The notes beneath the pieces were generated by a model. It was not told the DNA's origin and ran no database searches. It worked only from the letters and a program-made list of their open reading frames with translations. The position numbers were made by a program, and so were the translations under genes. A stretch of 7,286 nt of DNA from Oscillospiraceae bacterium (GTDB taxonomy: Bacteria; Bacillota_A; Clostridia; Oscillospirales; Ruminococcaceae), in the NCBI GenBank assembly GCA_017400025.1, contig JAFQAF010000318.1, positions 1 to 7,286 on the forward strand, in the 5' to 3' direction. Shown in pieces: positions 1 through 6,327 of this stretch (the stretch's first letter is position 1; the number at the start of each line of letters is the position of its first letter).

Positions 1-1721
1 GCCGTGTGCTGGACAGAATTGTGGGCTATAAACTGTCCCCGTTCCTGTGGAAAAAGGTAAAGGGCGGTCTGTCCGCTGGCCGTGTACAGTCCGTGGCTGT
101 AAAGCTGATTGTGGACAGACACAGGGAGATTGAAAGCTTTATTCCCCAGGAATACTGGAATATTGATGCCAACCTTTCTCCGGCAGGCTCTGCCAAGAAA
201 TTCAAAGCCAGATACTGGGGCACAGACGGCAGAAAGGTGACTGTGGAAAACGAAGCACAGGCACTGGCCATCAAGGCTGAAAGCGAAGGGGCAAAATTTG
301 AAATAGGCAGAATCACAAAGGGCGAAAGAAGACGTTTTCCTGCGCCGCCTTTCACCACTTCCTCACTGCAGCAGGAGGCCAGCCGCCGCCTGGGCTTTAC
401 AGCCCTGAGAACCATGCGCGCTGCCCAGACACTGTATGAAGGTGTGGAGGTACAGGGCTTCGGCACACTGGGTCTTATCACTTATATGAGAACAGACTCC
501 CTGCGCATTTCTGACGAAGCATATTTTGCGGCAAAAGGCTATATCAGCGAAAAATACGGCGAAAAATATGTGCCTCATTTCCGCAGAAACTACAAGACAA
601 AGACAAACAGCCAGGATGCCCACGAAGCAATCCGCCCTACAAATGTGAACATCACACCGCAGGTGGCATACAATTCACTTTCAGGGGATGTTGCAAAGCT
701 GTATAAGTTGATATGGGAAAGATTTATGGCCAGCCAGATGGCTGACAGCGTGCAGGAAACAGTAAGCGTGGATATCACAGCTGCAAACCACCTGTACAAG
801 GCCACAGGCTACACTGTGCTGTTTGACGGCTTTACAGCCCTTTATGAAGAACAGACAGACGAAAAGAAAGAAAAGGAAACTGCACTGCCGCCGCTGGAGG
901 AAACCACAAAACTGAAGCTGCGTGAAATCGATGCTGAACAGAAGTTTACACAGCCGCCTTCAGAATACACAGAAGCAACACTTATCAAGGCACTGGAAGA
1001 AAACGGCATCGGCCGCCCATCCACCTATGCACCTATCATCCACACAATCATTGAAAGAGGCTATGTGGAAAGAAATGCCAAAAAGCTGTTCCCTACAGCA
1101 CTGGGCATAACTGTAAACGATGTGCTGGCAGGCCAGTTCAGCGATATTGTGAACGTAAAATTCACAGCAGGCATGGAAAACAGCCTGGACAAAATCGAAG
1201 AGGGCGAGGCACAGTGGACAGAGGTTATCCAGGAATTCTACGATATTTTCCAGGCTGACCTTGAAAAGGCCGAAAAGGAAATGAACGGCCAGAAAATCAA
1301 GGTGCCGGACGAAATGACAGATGAAATCTGCGAAATCTGCGGCAAGCCTATGGTTATCAAAAACGGCCGTTTCGGCAAGTTTATGGCCTGCAGCGGCTTC
1401 CCGGAATGCAAGAACACAAAGAAGATTGTGAAGTATGCAAAGGGCACCTGCCCTAAATGCGGCGGCAGGATTCTGACACTTTCCTCCAAGAGAGGCAGGG
1501 TGTTCTATGCCTGTGAAAACGGCACAGAATGCGGCTTTATGTCCTGGGAGGAACCTACAGACAAACAGTGCGAAGTGTGCGGCAGCACAATGTTCAAGAA
1601 AGCTGCAAAAGGCGCACAGCCGCACTGCATAAAAGAAGGCTGCCCGAATGCCGGCACACCGCGGCCGGCCACAAGAGGCAGAAAAAAGAAAACAGATACT
1701 ACACGGACAAGTGATAAATAA
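1..1721 (+). CDS. topA: DNA topoisomerase I (type IA), 5'-truncated by window edge
   Basis: This enzyme relaxes negatively supercoiled DNA by cutting one strand through a 5'-phosphotyrosine link. Reading frame 3 is open from the window edge (first full codon at 3) to TAA at 1719-1721, so the true start and the Toprim domain lie upstream. Numbering from the GTG codon at 6, the active-site motif TYMRTDS puts the catalytic Tyr at residue 160 (codon 483-485). Other family motifs are PPFTTSSLQQEA just upstream, QDAHEAIRPT at 203-212 and ENGIGRPSTYAPII around 331-345. The C-terminus carries three four-cysteine zinc fingers: C442/C445/C462/C468, C482/C485/C503/C509 and C522/C525/C541/C546. A short basic tail (RGRKKK) follows. 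These fingers bind single-stranded DNA in characterised relatives. The GTG at 6 is an internal valine, not a start. trmFO follows after 4 bp. No frameshift is seen, and the identification is secure. Confidence 0.97.
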   Translation, partial: RVLDRIVGYKLSPFLWKKVKGGLSAGRVQSVAVKLIVDRHREIESFIPQEYWNIDANLSPAGSAKKFKARYWGTDGRKVTVENEAQALAIKAESEGAKFEIGRITKGERRRFPAPPFTTSSLQQEASRRLGFTALRTMRAAQTLYEGVEVQGFGTLGLITYMRTDSLRISDEAYFAAKGYISEKYGEKYVPHFRRNYKTKTNSQDAHEAIRPTNVNITPQVAYNSLSGDVAKLYKLIWERFMASQMADSVQETVSVDITAANHLYKATGYTVLFDGFTALYEEQTDEKKEKETALPPLEETTKLKLREIDAEQKFTQPPSEYTEATLIKALEENGIGRPSTYAPIIHTIIERGYVERNAKKLFPTALGITVNDVLAGQFSDIVNVKFTAGMENSLDKIEEGEAQWTEVIQEFYDIFQADLEKAEKEMNGQKIKVPDEMTDEICEICGKPMVIKNGRFGKFMACSGFPECKNTKKIVKYAKGTCPKCGGRILTLSSKRGRVFYACENGTECGFMSWEEPTDKQCEVCGSTMFKKAAKGAQPHCIKEGCPNAGTPRPATRGRKKKTDTTRTSDK

Positions 1722-1725
1722 ATTT

Positions 1726-3024
1726 ATGGAAAAGAAAGTAAAAGTTATAGGTGCAGGCCTTGCAGGCTGTGAGGCTGCATATTTCCTGGCACAGAGAGGT
1801 GTGCAGGTTACACTTTATGAACAGAAACCGGTGAAATTTTCCCCGGCACACAAAAGCGAAAACTTTGCAGAGCTGGTGTGCTCCAACAGCCTGAAAAGCA
1901 TGAGGGAGGATTCCTGCCAGGGCATGCTGAAAAATGAAATGCGCCACTTTGGCTCTATCGTGCTGGAAAGCGCAGAAAAAAGCGCAGTGCCTGCAGGCGG
2001 TGCACTGGCTGTGGACAGAGACATTTTCAGTCAGCTTGTTACACAGAAAGTTAAAAACCACCCAAATATTACAATTTGTTATGAAGAAATCACAGATATT
2101 GACACAGATGAGCTGACAATTATCGCCACAGGTCCTCTGACAGAGGGTGCACTGTATGAAAAAATCAAGGATATGTGCGGCCAGGGTATGTCTTTCTATG
2201 ATGCCGCCGCCCCTATAGTTATGGCAGACAGCATCGATATGGACAAGGTTTTTGCCGCCAGCCGTTACGGCAAGGGTGATGATGACTATCTGAACTGCCC
2301 CTTCAACAAAGAGGAATATGAGGCTTTCTATGAGGCGCTGGTAAGTGCCGAAAGAGCACCGCTGAAAAACTTTGAGGAAGACCTGACAGTTTACGAAGGC
2401 TGTATGCCTGTGGAGGTTATGGCAGGCCGCGGCGCAGAAACACTGCGCTACGGACCAATGCGCCCGGTGGGCCTCCGTGACCCGAGAACAGGCCACCGCC
2501 CCTGGGCAAATGTTCAGCTGAGATGTGAAAACCGGGAAAAGACAATGTACAACCTGGTGGGCTTCCAGACAAACCTTAAATTCGGCGAACAGAAAAGGGT
2601 TTTCGGTATGATTCCGGGGCTGGAGAATGCTGTGTTTGCACGCTATGGCGTTATGCACAGAAACAGCTTTATCAATTCACCGGCTGTGCTTTCACAGACA
2701 CTTAATCTGAAAGAATACCCCAATGTATACTTTGCAGGCCAGATTACCGGTATGGAAGGCTACACAGAAAGCAGTATGTGCGGCCTGCTGGCAGGCTACT
2801 TTGTATGGTGCAGGCTGAATGAAAAGCAGCCGGAAATTCCGCGGCTGACAACCATCAGCGGCGCACTGCTGAACTATATCACAACACCTAACAAGGATTT
2901 CCAGCCGATGGGTGCAAATATGGGTATCCTGCCGCCACTGGAAAACCACATCCGCGACAAGAGAGAAAGATATATGGCCCTTTCCGTAAGAGGCAAGGCA
3001 GCCATTCAGCAGATAGAACTGTAA
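1726..3024 (+). CDS. trmFO: Methylenetetrahydrofolate-tRNA-(uracil-5-)-methyltransferase TrmFO
   Basis: This cytoplasmic FAD enzyme makes 5-methyluridine at tRNA position 54 (T-loop), using 5,10-methylenetetrahydrofolate as carbon donor and reduced FAD. The 432-residue length is close to the B. subtilis protein (about 435). The N-terminus KVIGAGLAGCEAA gives the FAD-binding GxGxxG at residues 9-14. ELVCSNSLKSM carries Cys52 and EGCMPVEVMAGRG carries Cys226, matching the two functionally important cysteines of the family. PAGGALAVDR, the DAAAPIV block, GPMRPVGL and the C-terminal FAGQITGMEGYTESSMCGLLAG are also family hallmarks. I chose ATG 1726 because the Rossmann strand follows at once, as in relatives. 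The frame stays open upstream (GTG at 1711, and further back inside topA), but that part is not TrmFO-like. There is no recognisable Shine-Dalgarno before 1726. With only 4 bp to the topA stop, translation probably depends on coupling. Confidence 0.97.
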   Translation: MEKKVKVIGAGLAGCEAAYFLAQRGVQVTLYEQKPVKFSPAHKSENFAELVCSNSLKSMREDSCQGMLKNEMRHFGSIVLESAEKSAVPAGGALAVDRDIFSQLVTQKVKNHPNITICYEEITDIDTDELTIIATGPLTEGALYEKIKDMCGQGMSFYDAAAPIVMADSIDMDKVFAASRYGKGDDDYLNCPFNKEEYEAFYEALVSAERAPLKNFEEDLTVYEGCMPVEVMAGRGAETLRYGPMRPVGLRDPRTGHRPWANVQLRCENREKTMYNLVGFQTNLKFGEQKRVFGMIPGLENAVFARYGVMHRNSFINSPAVLSQTLNLKEYPNVYFAGQITGMEGYTESSMCGLLAGYFVWCRLNEKQPEIPRLTTISGALLNYITTPNKDFQPMGANMGILPPLENHIRDKRERYMALSVRGKAAIQQIEL

Positions 3025-3037
3025 CGGAGGCACTGAT

Positions 3038-3490
3038 ATGAGCAACAATAAAAACACTGCACCTCCGGGCAGTATGCAGGCTGTGATAGGCTCTGCAATG
3101 GGTGTGATTTTCATCATATTCTGGACCTATACTGCGGTCAGCGCAGGGGCACCTTTTATATTCCCGCTGTTCGGTGCTTTCGGCCTGTACACAACCGGCT
3201 CCGCTTTTATAAAAAGCGTGAAGGAGTACAGAATCAGAAAGCAGCAGGAGATGTTTTACAGCGGTGACCTGTATACAGAAACAGATTACGGCCGCCGTGC
3301 CGACCCATGGGAAAAAGGATACAGCAGCCGGCAGGAGGAACCTGTTTTTTCCGGCCAGCTGGGTGATATCTATCAGTACACCGATTCAGAGGGCAATATC
3401 TACTGCCCCTACTGCGGTGTAAAGGTGGCACACGACTTTGAATATTGCCCTAAATGCGGCAAAAAATTACCTTTTGAAATCAATTACTAA
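3038..3490 (+). CDS. Small membrane protein with C-terminal zinc ribbon, function unknown
   Basis: I do not recognise this 150-residue protein as a named family. After a short polar N-terminus there are two hydrophobic stretches, about residues 14-35 (VIGSAMGVIFIIFW core) and 38-57 (PFIFPLFGAFGLY), with only a tight turn between them. That fits a helical hairpin in the membrane with both ends on the same side. A charged segment (KSVKEYRIRKQQE) and a polar linker rich in Tyr, Asp and Glu follow. The protein ends in a rubredoxin-like zinc ribbon, CPYC at 123-126 and CPKCGKK from 137, so C123/C126/C137/C140 could bind one zinc. The ribbon is probably cytoplasmic (inference from the basic residues after helix 2). 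The start is well supported: CGGAGG at 3025-3030 lies 7 nt before the ATG. It begins 13 bp after trmFO and ends 32 bp before plsX, so it is likely co-transcribed. The coding call is secure; the function is open. Confidence 0.88.
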   Translation: MSNNKNTAPPGSMQAVIGSAMGVIFIIFWTYTAVSAGAPFIFPLFGAFGLYTTGSAFIKSVKEYRIRKQQEMFYSGDLYTETDYGRRADPWEKGYSSRQEEPVFSGQLGDIYQYTDSEGNIYCPYCGVKVAHDFEYCPKCGKKLPFEINY

Positions 3491-3522
3491 TTTACATATT
3501 TCTGTGTGAAAGGAGAAATATC

Positions 3523-4527
3523 ATGAAAATAATTCTTGACGTATTCGGCGGCGACCACGCACCGCTTCAGCCGCTTCTGGGCGCAGCAGATGCTGTGAAG
3601 GAACTGGGTGTGGAAATCCTGGCTGTGGGCGACATTGCAAAAATGGAAGCCTGCTGCAAGGAAAACAATATAGATACAACAGGCATTGAATTCAGACAGG
3701 CAGACGATGTTTTTGACATTCACGAAGACCCTATGGCAATTGTGAAAAAGAGAACAGATACATCCATGCACATCGCACTGAAAGCACTGACAGCCGGGGA
3801 AGGTGACGCGCTGGTTTCTGCAGGCAGCACAGGCGGCCTGCTGATGGGCGCCACATTCATCGTAAAGAGACTGAAAGGCTGCAAACGCCCTACACTGGGT
3901 GCAGTTGTACCGGGCAAACATCCGGAAGGCTTTATGCTGATTGACAGCGGCGCAAACAACGATGTAAGACCGGAAATGCTGGAACAGTTCGGCGTTATGG
4001 GCTCTGTTTACATGGAAAAGGTTATGAACAGAACACCTGCAAGGGTAGGCCTGCTGAACAACGGCGCTGAAGAAACAAAAGGCCCTGAAACACACAGGGA
4101 AGCACACGCACTTATGGTGAAAAACCCGCACATCAACTTTGTGGGCAACATCGAAGGCCGTGAAGTTCTCAACGACCACGTGGACGTGCTGGTGGCAGAC
4201 GGTTTCTCCGGCAACATCGCTCTGAAATCCGTTGAAGGCTGTGCAAGCTTTATGAACAAAATGATGAAGGATATGTTTATGACAAATCTGAAAACAAAGA
4301 TTGCCGCTGTCCTTCTGAAAGACCAGCTGAAGGCATTCAAGAGAAAAATGGACTACAGATATTATGGCGGCGGTGTTATCATGGGCGTAAACAAGGCTGT
4401 TATCAAGGCCCACGGCGCATCTGATGCACTGGCATTCAAAAACGCTATCCGCCAGGCAAAGCTGTGCGCAGAATTTGACGTGCCGGGTATCATCAGGGAC
4501 AAGCTGGCCAGCGTGGAGGAAGAATAA
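3523..4527 (+). CDS. plsX: Phosphate acyltransferase PlsX (acyl-ACP:phosphate)
   Basis: PlsX converts acyl-ACP and inorganic phosphate to acyl-phosphate, the donor used by PlsY to acylate glycerol-3-phosphate in the first step of phospholipid synthesis. It is a peripheral protein on the inner face of the membrane. The 334-residue length is typical. The N-terminal signature is present as DVFGGDHAP (residues 6-14); most relatives have Met or Val-Met before the GGD, here Phe. Further family blocks are SAGSTGG at 99-105, GLLNNGAEETKGPE around 177-190, FVGNIEGREV followed by DGFSGN at 226-231, and MGVNKAVIKAHGASDA at 287-302. The start is supported by AAGGAG at 3509-3514, 8 nt before the ATG. No FapR gene precedes it and no FapR-like operator was recognised. 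The stop codon overlaps the rnc start by one base, with no acyl carrier protein gene between. Confidence 0.97.
   Translation: MKIILDVFGGDHAPLQPLLGAADAVKELGVEILAVGDIAKMEACCKENNIDTTGIEFRQADDVFDIHEDPMAIVKKRTDTSMHIALKALTAGEGDALVSAGSTGGLLMGATFIVKRLKGCKRPTLGAVVPGKHPEGFMLIDSGANNDVRPEMLEQFGVMGSVYMEKVMNRTPARVGLLNNGAEETKGPETHREAHALMVKNPHINFVGNIEGREVLNDHVDVLVADGFSGNIALKSVEGCASFMNKMMKDMFMTNLKTKIAAVLLKDQLKAFKRKMDYRYYGGGVIMGVNKAVIKAHGASDALAFKNAIRQAKLCAEFDVPGIIRDKLASVEEE
4515..4520 (+). promoter_or_regulatory. Shine-Dalgarno of rnc, inside plsX
   Basis: GGAGGA lies within the last codons of plsX, 6 nt before the rnc ATG, which shares its A with the plsX TAA. The site fixes the rnc start and suggests that ribosomes finishing plsX reinitiate on rnc. 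Confidence 0.85.
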
Positions 4528-5192
4528 TGAAACAGCTGGAAAAAAGCATCGGCTATCATTTCAGGGACAAGAACCTGCTGAAAACAGCGGTGACCCATTC
4601 TTCCTATGCAAATGAAAACCGAAGCGGAAACACATACAACGAAAGACTGGAATTTCTGGGGGATGCTGTCCTCCAGCTGATTACCAGCGAAAAGCTGTTC
4701 TGCGAAAACCCGGATATGCCGGAGGGCAGAATGAGCAAACAGCGTGCGGCACTGGTGTGCGAGGATGCGCTGGCAGGCTATGCTGCGGAAATAGGTCTGG
4801 GCGACTATATGCTGCTGGGCAAAGGGGAAGAGCTTTCCGGCGGCAGACACAGACCATCTATTCTGGCAGATGCCTTTGAGGCTGTTACAGGGGCTATTTT
4901 CCTGGACGGCGGAATGAACAACGCAAAAAGATTTGTGCTGCGCTTTGTGGATGCTGCACACCTTTCGCTGCAGGACTACAAAACTCTGCTGCAGGAAATT
5001 ATTCAGAAAAACCCCGGCGAAAGACTGAGCTATGTGGTGACAGGCGAAAGCGGCCCGGACCACGACAAGAGCTTCAGTGTGGAGGTGCACCTGAACAGCA
5101 ACATTATCGGCAGGGGTACAGGTAAAAGCAAAAAGCAGGCTGAACAGGCAGCTGCAAAGGAAGCCCTGGCACTGATGGGTTTCAAAAACTGA
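4527..5192 (+). CDS. rnc: Ribonuclease III
   Basis: RNase III is a homodimeric, Mg-dependent endonuclease that cuts double-stranded RNA in rRNA precursors, structured mRNAs and antisense duplexes. The protein has 221 residues, as usual. The signature NERLEFLGDAVLQLI spans about 38-52, with the acidic residues E39, E42 and D46. The second acidic pair, D115 and E118, lies in LADAFEAVTGAIFLDGG, so all metal-binding residues are present. After a linker near 150-160 the double-stranded-RNA-binding domain runs to the C-terminus, ending with GRGTGKSKKQAEQAAAKEAL. The start is fixed by GGAGGA at 4515-4520 and by the TAATG overlap with the plsX stop, which implies translational coupling. The gene ends at TGA 5190-5192, and a structured 109-bp gap follows. 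Confidence 0.97.
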   Translation: MKQLEKSIGYHFRDKNLLKTAVTHSSYANENRSGNTYNERLEFLGDAVLQLITSEKLFCENPDMPEGRMSKQRAALVCEDALAGYAAEIGLGDYMLLGKGEELSGGRHRPSILADAFEAVTGAIFLDGGMNNAKRFVLRFVDAAHLSLQDYKTLLQEIIQKNPGERLSYVVTGESGPDHDKSFSVEVHLNSNIIGRGTGKSKKQAEQAAAKEALALMGFKN

Positions 5193-5215
5193 TTTTTACC
5201 ATTCCGGAAAAAATC
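5191..5215 (+). other. AT-rich potential hairpin at the rnc stop codon
   Basis: GATTTTT (5191-5197) can pair with AAAAATC (5209-5215). After an A-A mismatch, CC (5199-5200) pairs with GG (5206-5207), leaving an ATTCC loop. The stem begins inside the rnc stop codon. It shares bases 5211-5215 with the larger stem downstream, so the two cannot form together. The pairing was read by eye. Whether it forms in RNA or has any role is unknown. Confidence 0.4.
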
Positions 5216-5264
5216 AGCGCTGTCCTCCACCCGGATACAGACCGGGGATACAGACAGCGGATTT
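5211..5264 (+). terminator. Stem-loop after rnc; possible weak or read-through terminator
   Basis: AAATC (5211-5215) pairs with GATTT (5260-5264) and CGCTGTC (5218-5224) with GACAGCG (5253-5259). The result is a 12-bp stem with a two-base AG bulge. Inside it, CCCGG (5230-5234) can pair with CCGGG (5242-5246) around a 7-nt loop. No clean T-run follows on the + strand (ACAGTTGATTTT comes next), so it is a poor intrinsic terminator. A run of six A at 5208-5213 would read as T on the other strand, but no gene converges there. Alternatives are an mRNA 3'-end stabiliser, an RNase III cleavage site or an attenuator; none can be decided from the sequence. Confidence 0.4.
5233..5258 (+). repeat. 10-bp direct repeat GGATACAGAC, two copies
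   Basis: GGATACAGAC occurs at 5233-5242 and again at 5246-5255, 13 bp start to start, in the middle of the gap between rnc and the radical SAM gene. The copies lie inside the loop and right arm of the potential stem-loop at 5211-5264. It could be a small local duplication or a protein-binding repeat; no regulator is recognisable. Confidence 0.55.
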
Positions 5265-5301
5265 ACAGTTGATTTTAAAAGAGTAAGAGAAAGGAGAAGG
5301 T

Positions 5302-6327
5302 ATGGAAAAACATAAGAATTTATCAATATTTGTGCCCCATGAAGGCTGCCCCAACCAGTGTAGTTTCTGTGACCAGAAGAAAATCAGCGGCACACAGAAC
5401 CCGCCTTCTCCGGACTATGTGACAGCACTGTGTGAAGAATTTCTGCCACGGGATGCAGAAAAAGGCCGGTATTACGAAATAGCGTTTTTCGGCGGCAGCT
5501 TCACTGCCATTGACCGCGGCTATATGCTGGCACTGCTGACAGCGGCCCACCCTTTTGTAAAACGGGGCAGGGCGGCAGGCATAAGGGTATCTACCCGACC
5601 GGATGCCATCACACCGGAAATACTGGATATACTGAAGGTTTACGGCGTTACAGCCATTGAGCTGGGGGCACAGAGCATGCAGGACGATGTGCTGCGCAAA
5701 AACCTGCGCGGCCACAGTGTGCAGGCGGTGTATGATGCATCACGGCTGATAAAAAGCTACGGCTTTTCCCTGGGGCTGCAGATGATGCCGGGCCTTTACG
5801 GCCAGGAGGATTATATGGCGGCTTCCGTTGATACAGCAGAACAGTTTATAGCCATAAAACCGGACACAGTGCGCATTTATCCTACCCTTACCCTGAAGGA
5901 CACTTTGCTTGAAAGTCTTTACCAAAAAGGTATGTACACACCGCTGACTGTGGAACAGGCGGTGGAAATCTGTGCAGTTTTGGTAAAGATGTTCAACAGG
6001 GCGAATATCAGGATTATCAAGCTGGGTCTCCATGCAGACACCGGTCTTGAAGAAAGTCTTGTGGCGGGCCCGTATCACCCTGCCATAAAGGAACTGGTGG
6101 CAAGCAGACTTTTCCTTGAGTCGTTCACAGAGGACCTGGAAAAAATGGAAAAGGGCAGCTATGCCATTTATGTGAACAGAAGAAAACGCTCCCAGGCTGT
6201 GGGCCAGAAAAAAGCCAATATAAAAGCGCTGGCACAGCTGGGGTATACAGTGACCGTAAGGGAGGATGACTCCCTGACCGGTGACGGATACAGAATAGTT
6301 TCAGAAGGAGAAAAACAGTGTATTTAA
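5302..6327 (+). CDS. Radical SAM protein of the Elp3-like type, without acetyltransferase domain
   Basis: This is a predicted 4Fe-4S enzyme that would cleave S-adenosylmethionine to start radical chemistry; its substrate is unknown. The cluster-binding motif is C-x3-C-x2-C in CPNQCSFC (C16, C20, C23), close to the N-terminus. FFGGSFTAI (G64, G65) matches the SAM-contacting glycine-rich segment. STRPDAI (97-103) and ELGAQSM (120-126) are further strands of the radical SAM barrel, typical of the Elp3/HemN-like group. The C-terminal part has GPYHPAIKELVASR from about 256, as in Elp3-related proteins. The GNAT domain of true Elp3 is absent (341 residues in total). A tRNA-modification role is possible by family but is inference. 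The start is supported by AAAGGAG at 5290-5296, 5 nt upstream. The 3' end overlaps the smc start by 10 bp. A homologue between rnc and smc is frequent in Clostridia. Confidence 0.9.
   Translation: MEKHKNLSIFVPHEGCPNQCSFCDQKKISGTQNPPSPDYVTALCEEFLPRDAEKGRYYEIAFFGGSFTAIDRGYMLALLTAAHPFVKRGRAAGIRVSTRPDAITPEILDILKVYGVTAIELGAQSMQDDVLRKNLRGHSVQAVYDASRLIKSYGFSLGLQMMPGLYGQEDYMAASVDTAEQFIAIKPDTVRIYPTLTLKDTLLESLYQKGMYTPLTVEQAVEICAVLVKMFNRANIRIIKLGLHADTGLEESLVAGPYHPAIKELVASRLFLESFTEDLEKMEKGSYAIYVNRRKRSQAVGQKKANIKALAQLGYTVTVREDDSLTGDGYRIVSEGEKQCI
6305..6310 (+). promoter_or_regulatory. Shine-Dalgarno of smc, inside the radical SAM gene
   Basis: AAGGAG ends 7 nt before the GTG at 6318. It lies in the last codons of the radical SAM gene and decides the non-ATG start of smc. 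Confidence 0.85.

Noticed and set aside
960..1625. Antisense open frame (about 221 codons) opposite the topA C-terminal region
   Set aside because: The cysteines and Phe-rich sequence come from reading the zinc-finger coding region backwards; no independent evidence.
1648..1725. N-terminal extension of TrmFO from an ATG at 1648
   Set aside because: The extra 26 residues are topA read in another frame. TrmFO homology begins at ATG 1726 right before the FAD-binding glycines.
1699..2658. Long antisense open frame (about 319 codons) opposite trmFO
   Set aside because: It mirrors a highly conserved gene, is Cys/His-rich with no recognisable domain, and has no clear ribosome binding site. Rarity of TTA, CTA and TCA codons on the + strand leaves antisense frames open.
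3491..3522. Possible promoter or terminator before plsX
   Set aside because: Only 32 bp, with TTTACA but no -10 and no inverted repeat; it holds just the plsX ribosome binding site.
3487..4413. Long antisense open frame (about 308 codons) opposite plsX
   Set aside because: Same cause as opposite trmFO: a by-product of + strand codon bias. The product is low in recognisable motifs and rich in Cys, His and Phe.
4362..5090. Antisense open frame (about 242 codons) opposite the plsX 3' end and rnc
   Set aside because: It spans the junction of two secure genes, with no domain or ribosome binding site; a shadow frame.
5262..5290. Possible sigma-A promoter in the gap (TTTACA or TTGATT with downstream AT-rich bases)
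   Set aside because: No acceptable -10 element lies at 16-18 bp spacing; TTTTAA at 5273 lacks a matching -35. Not supportable as a promoter.
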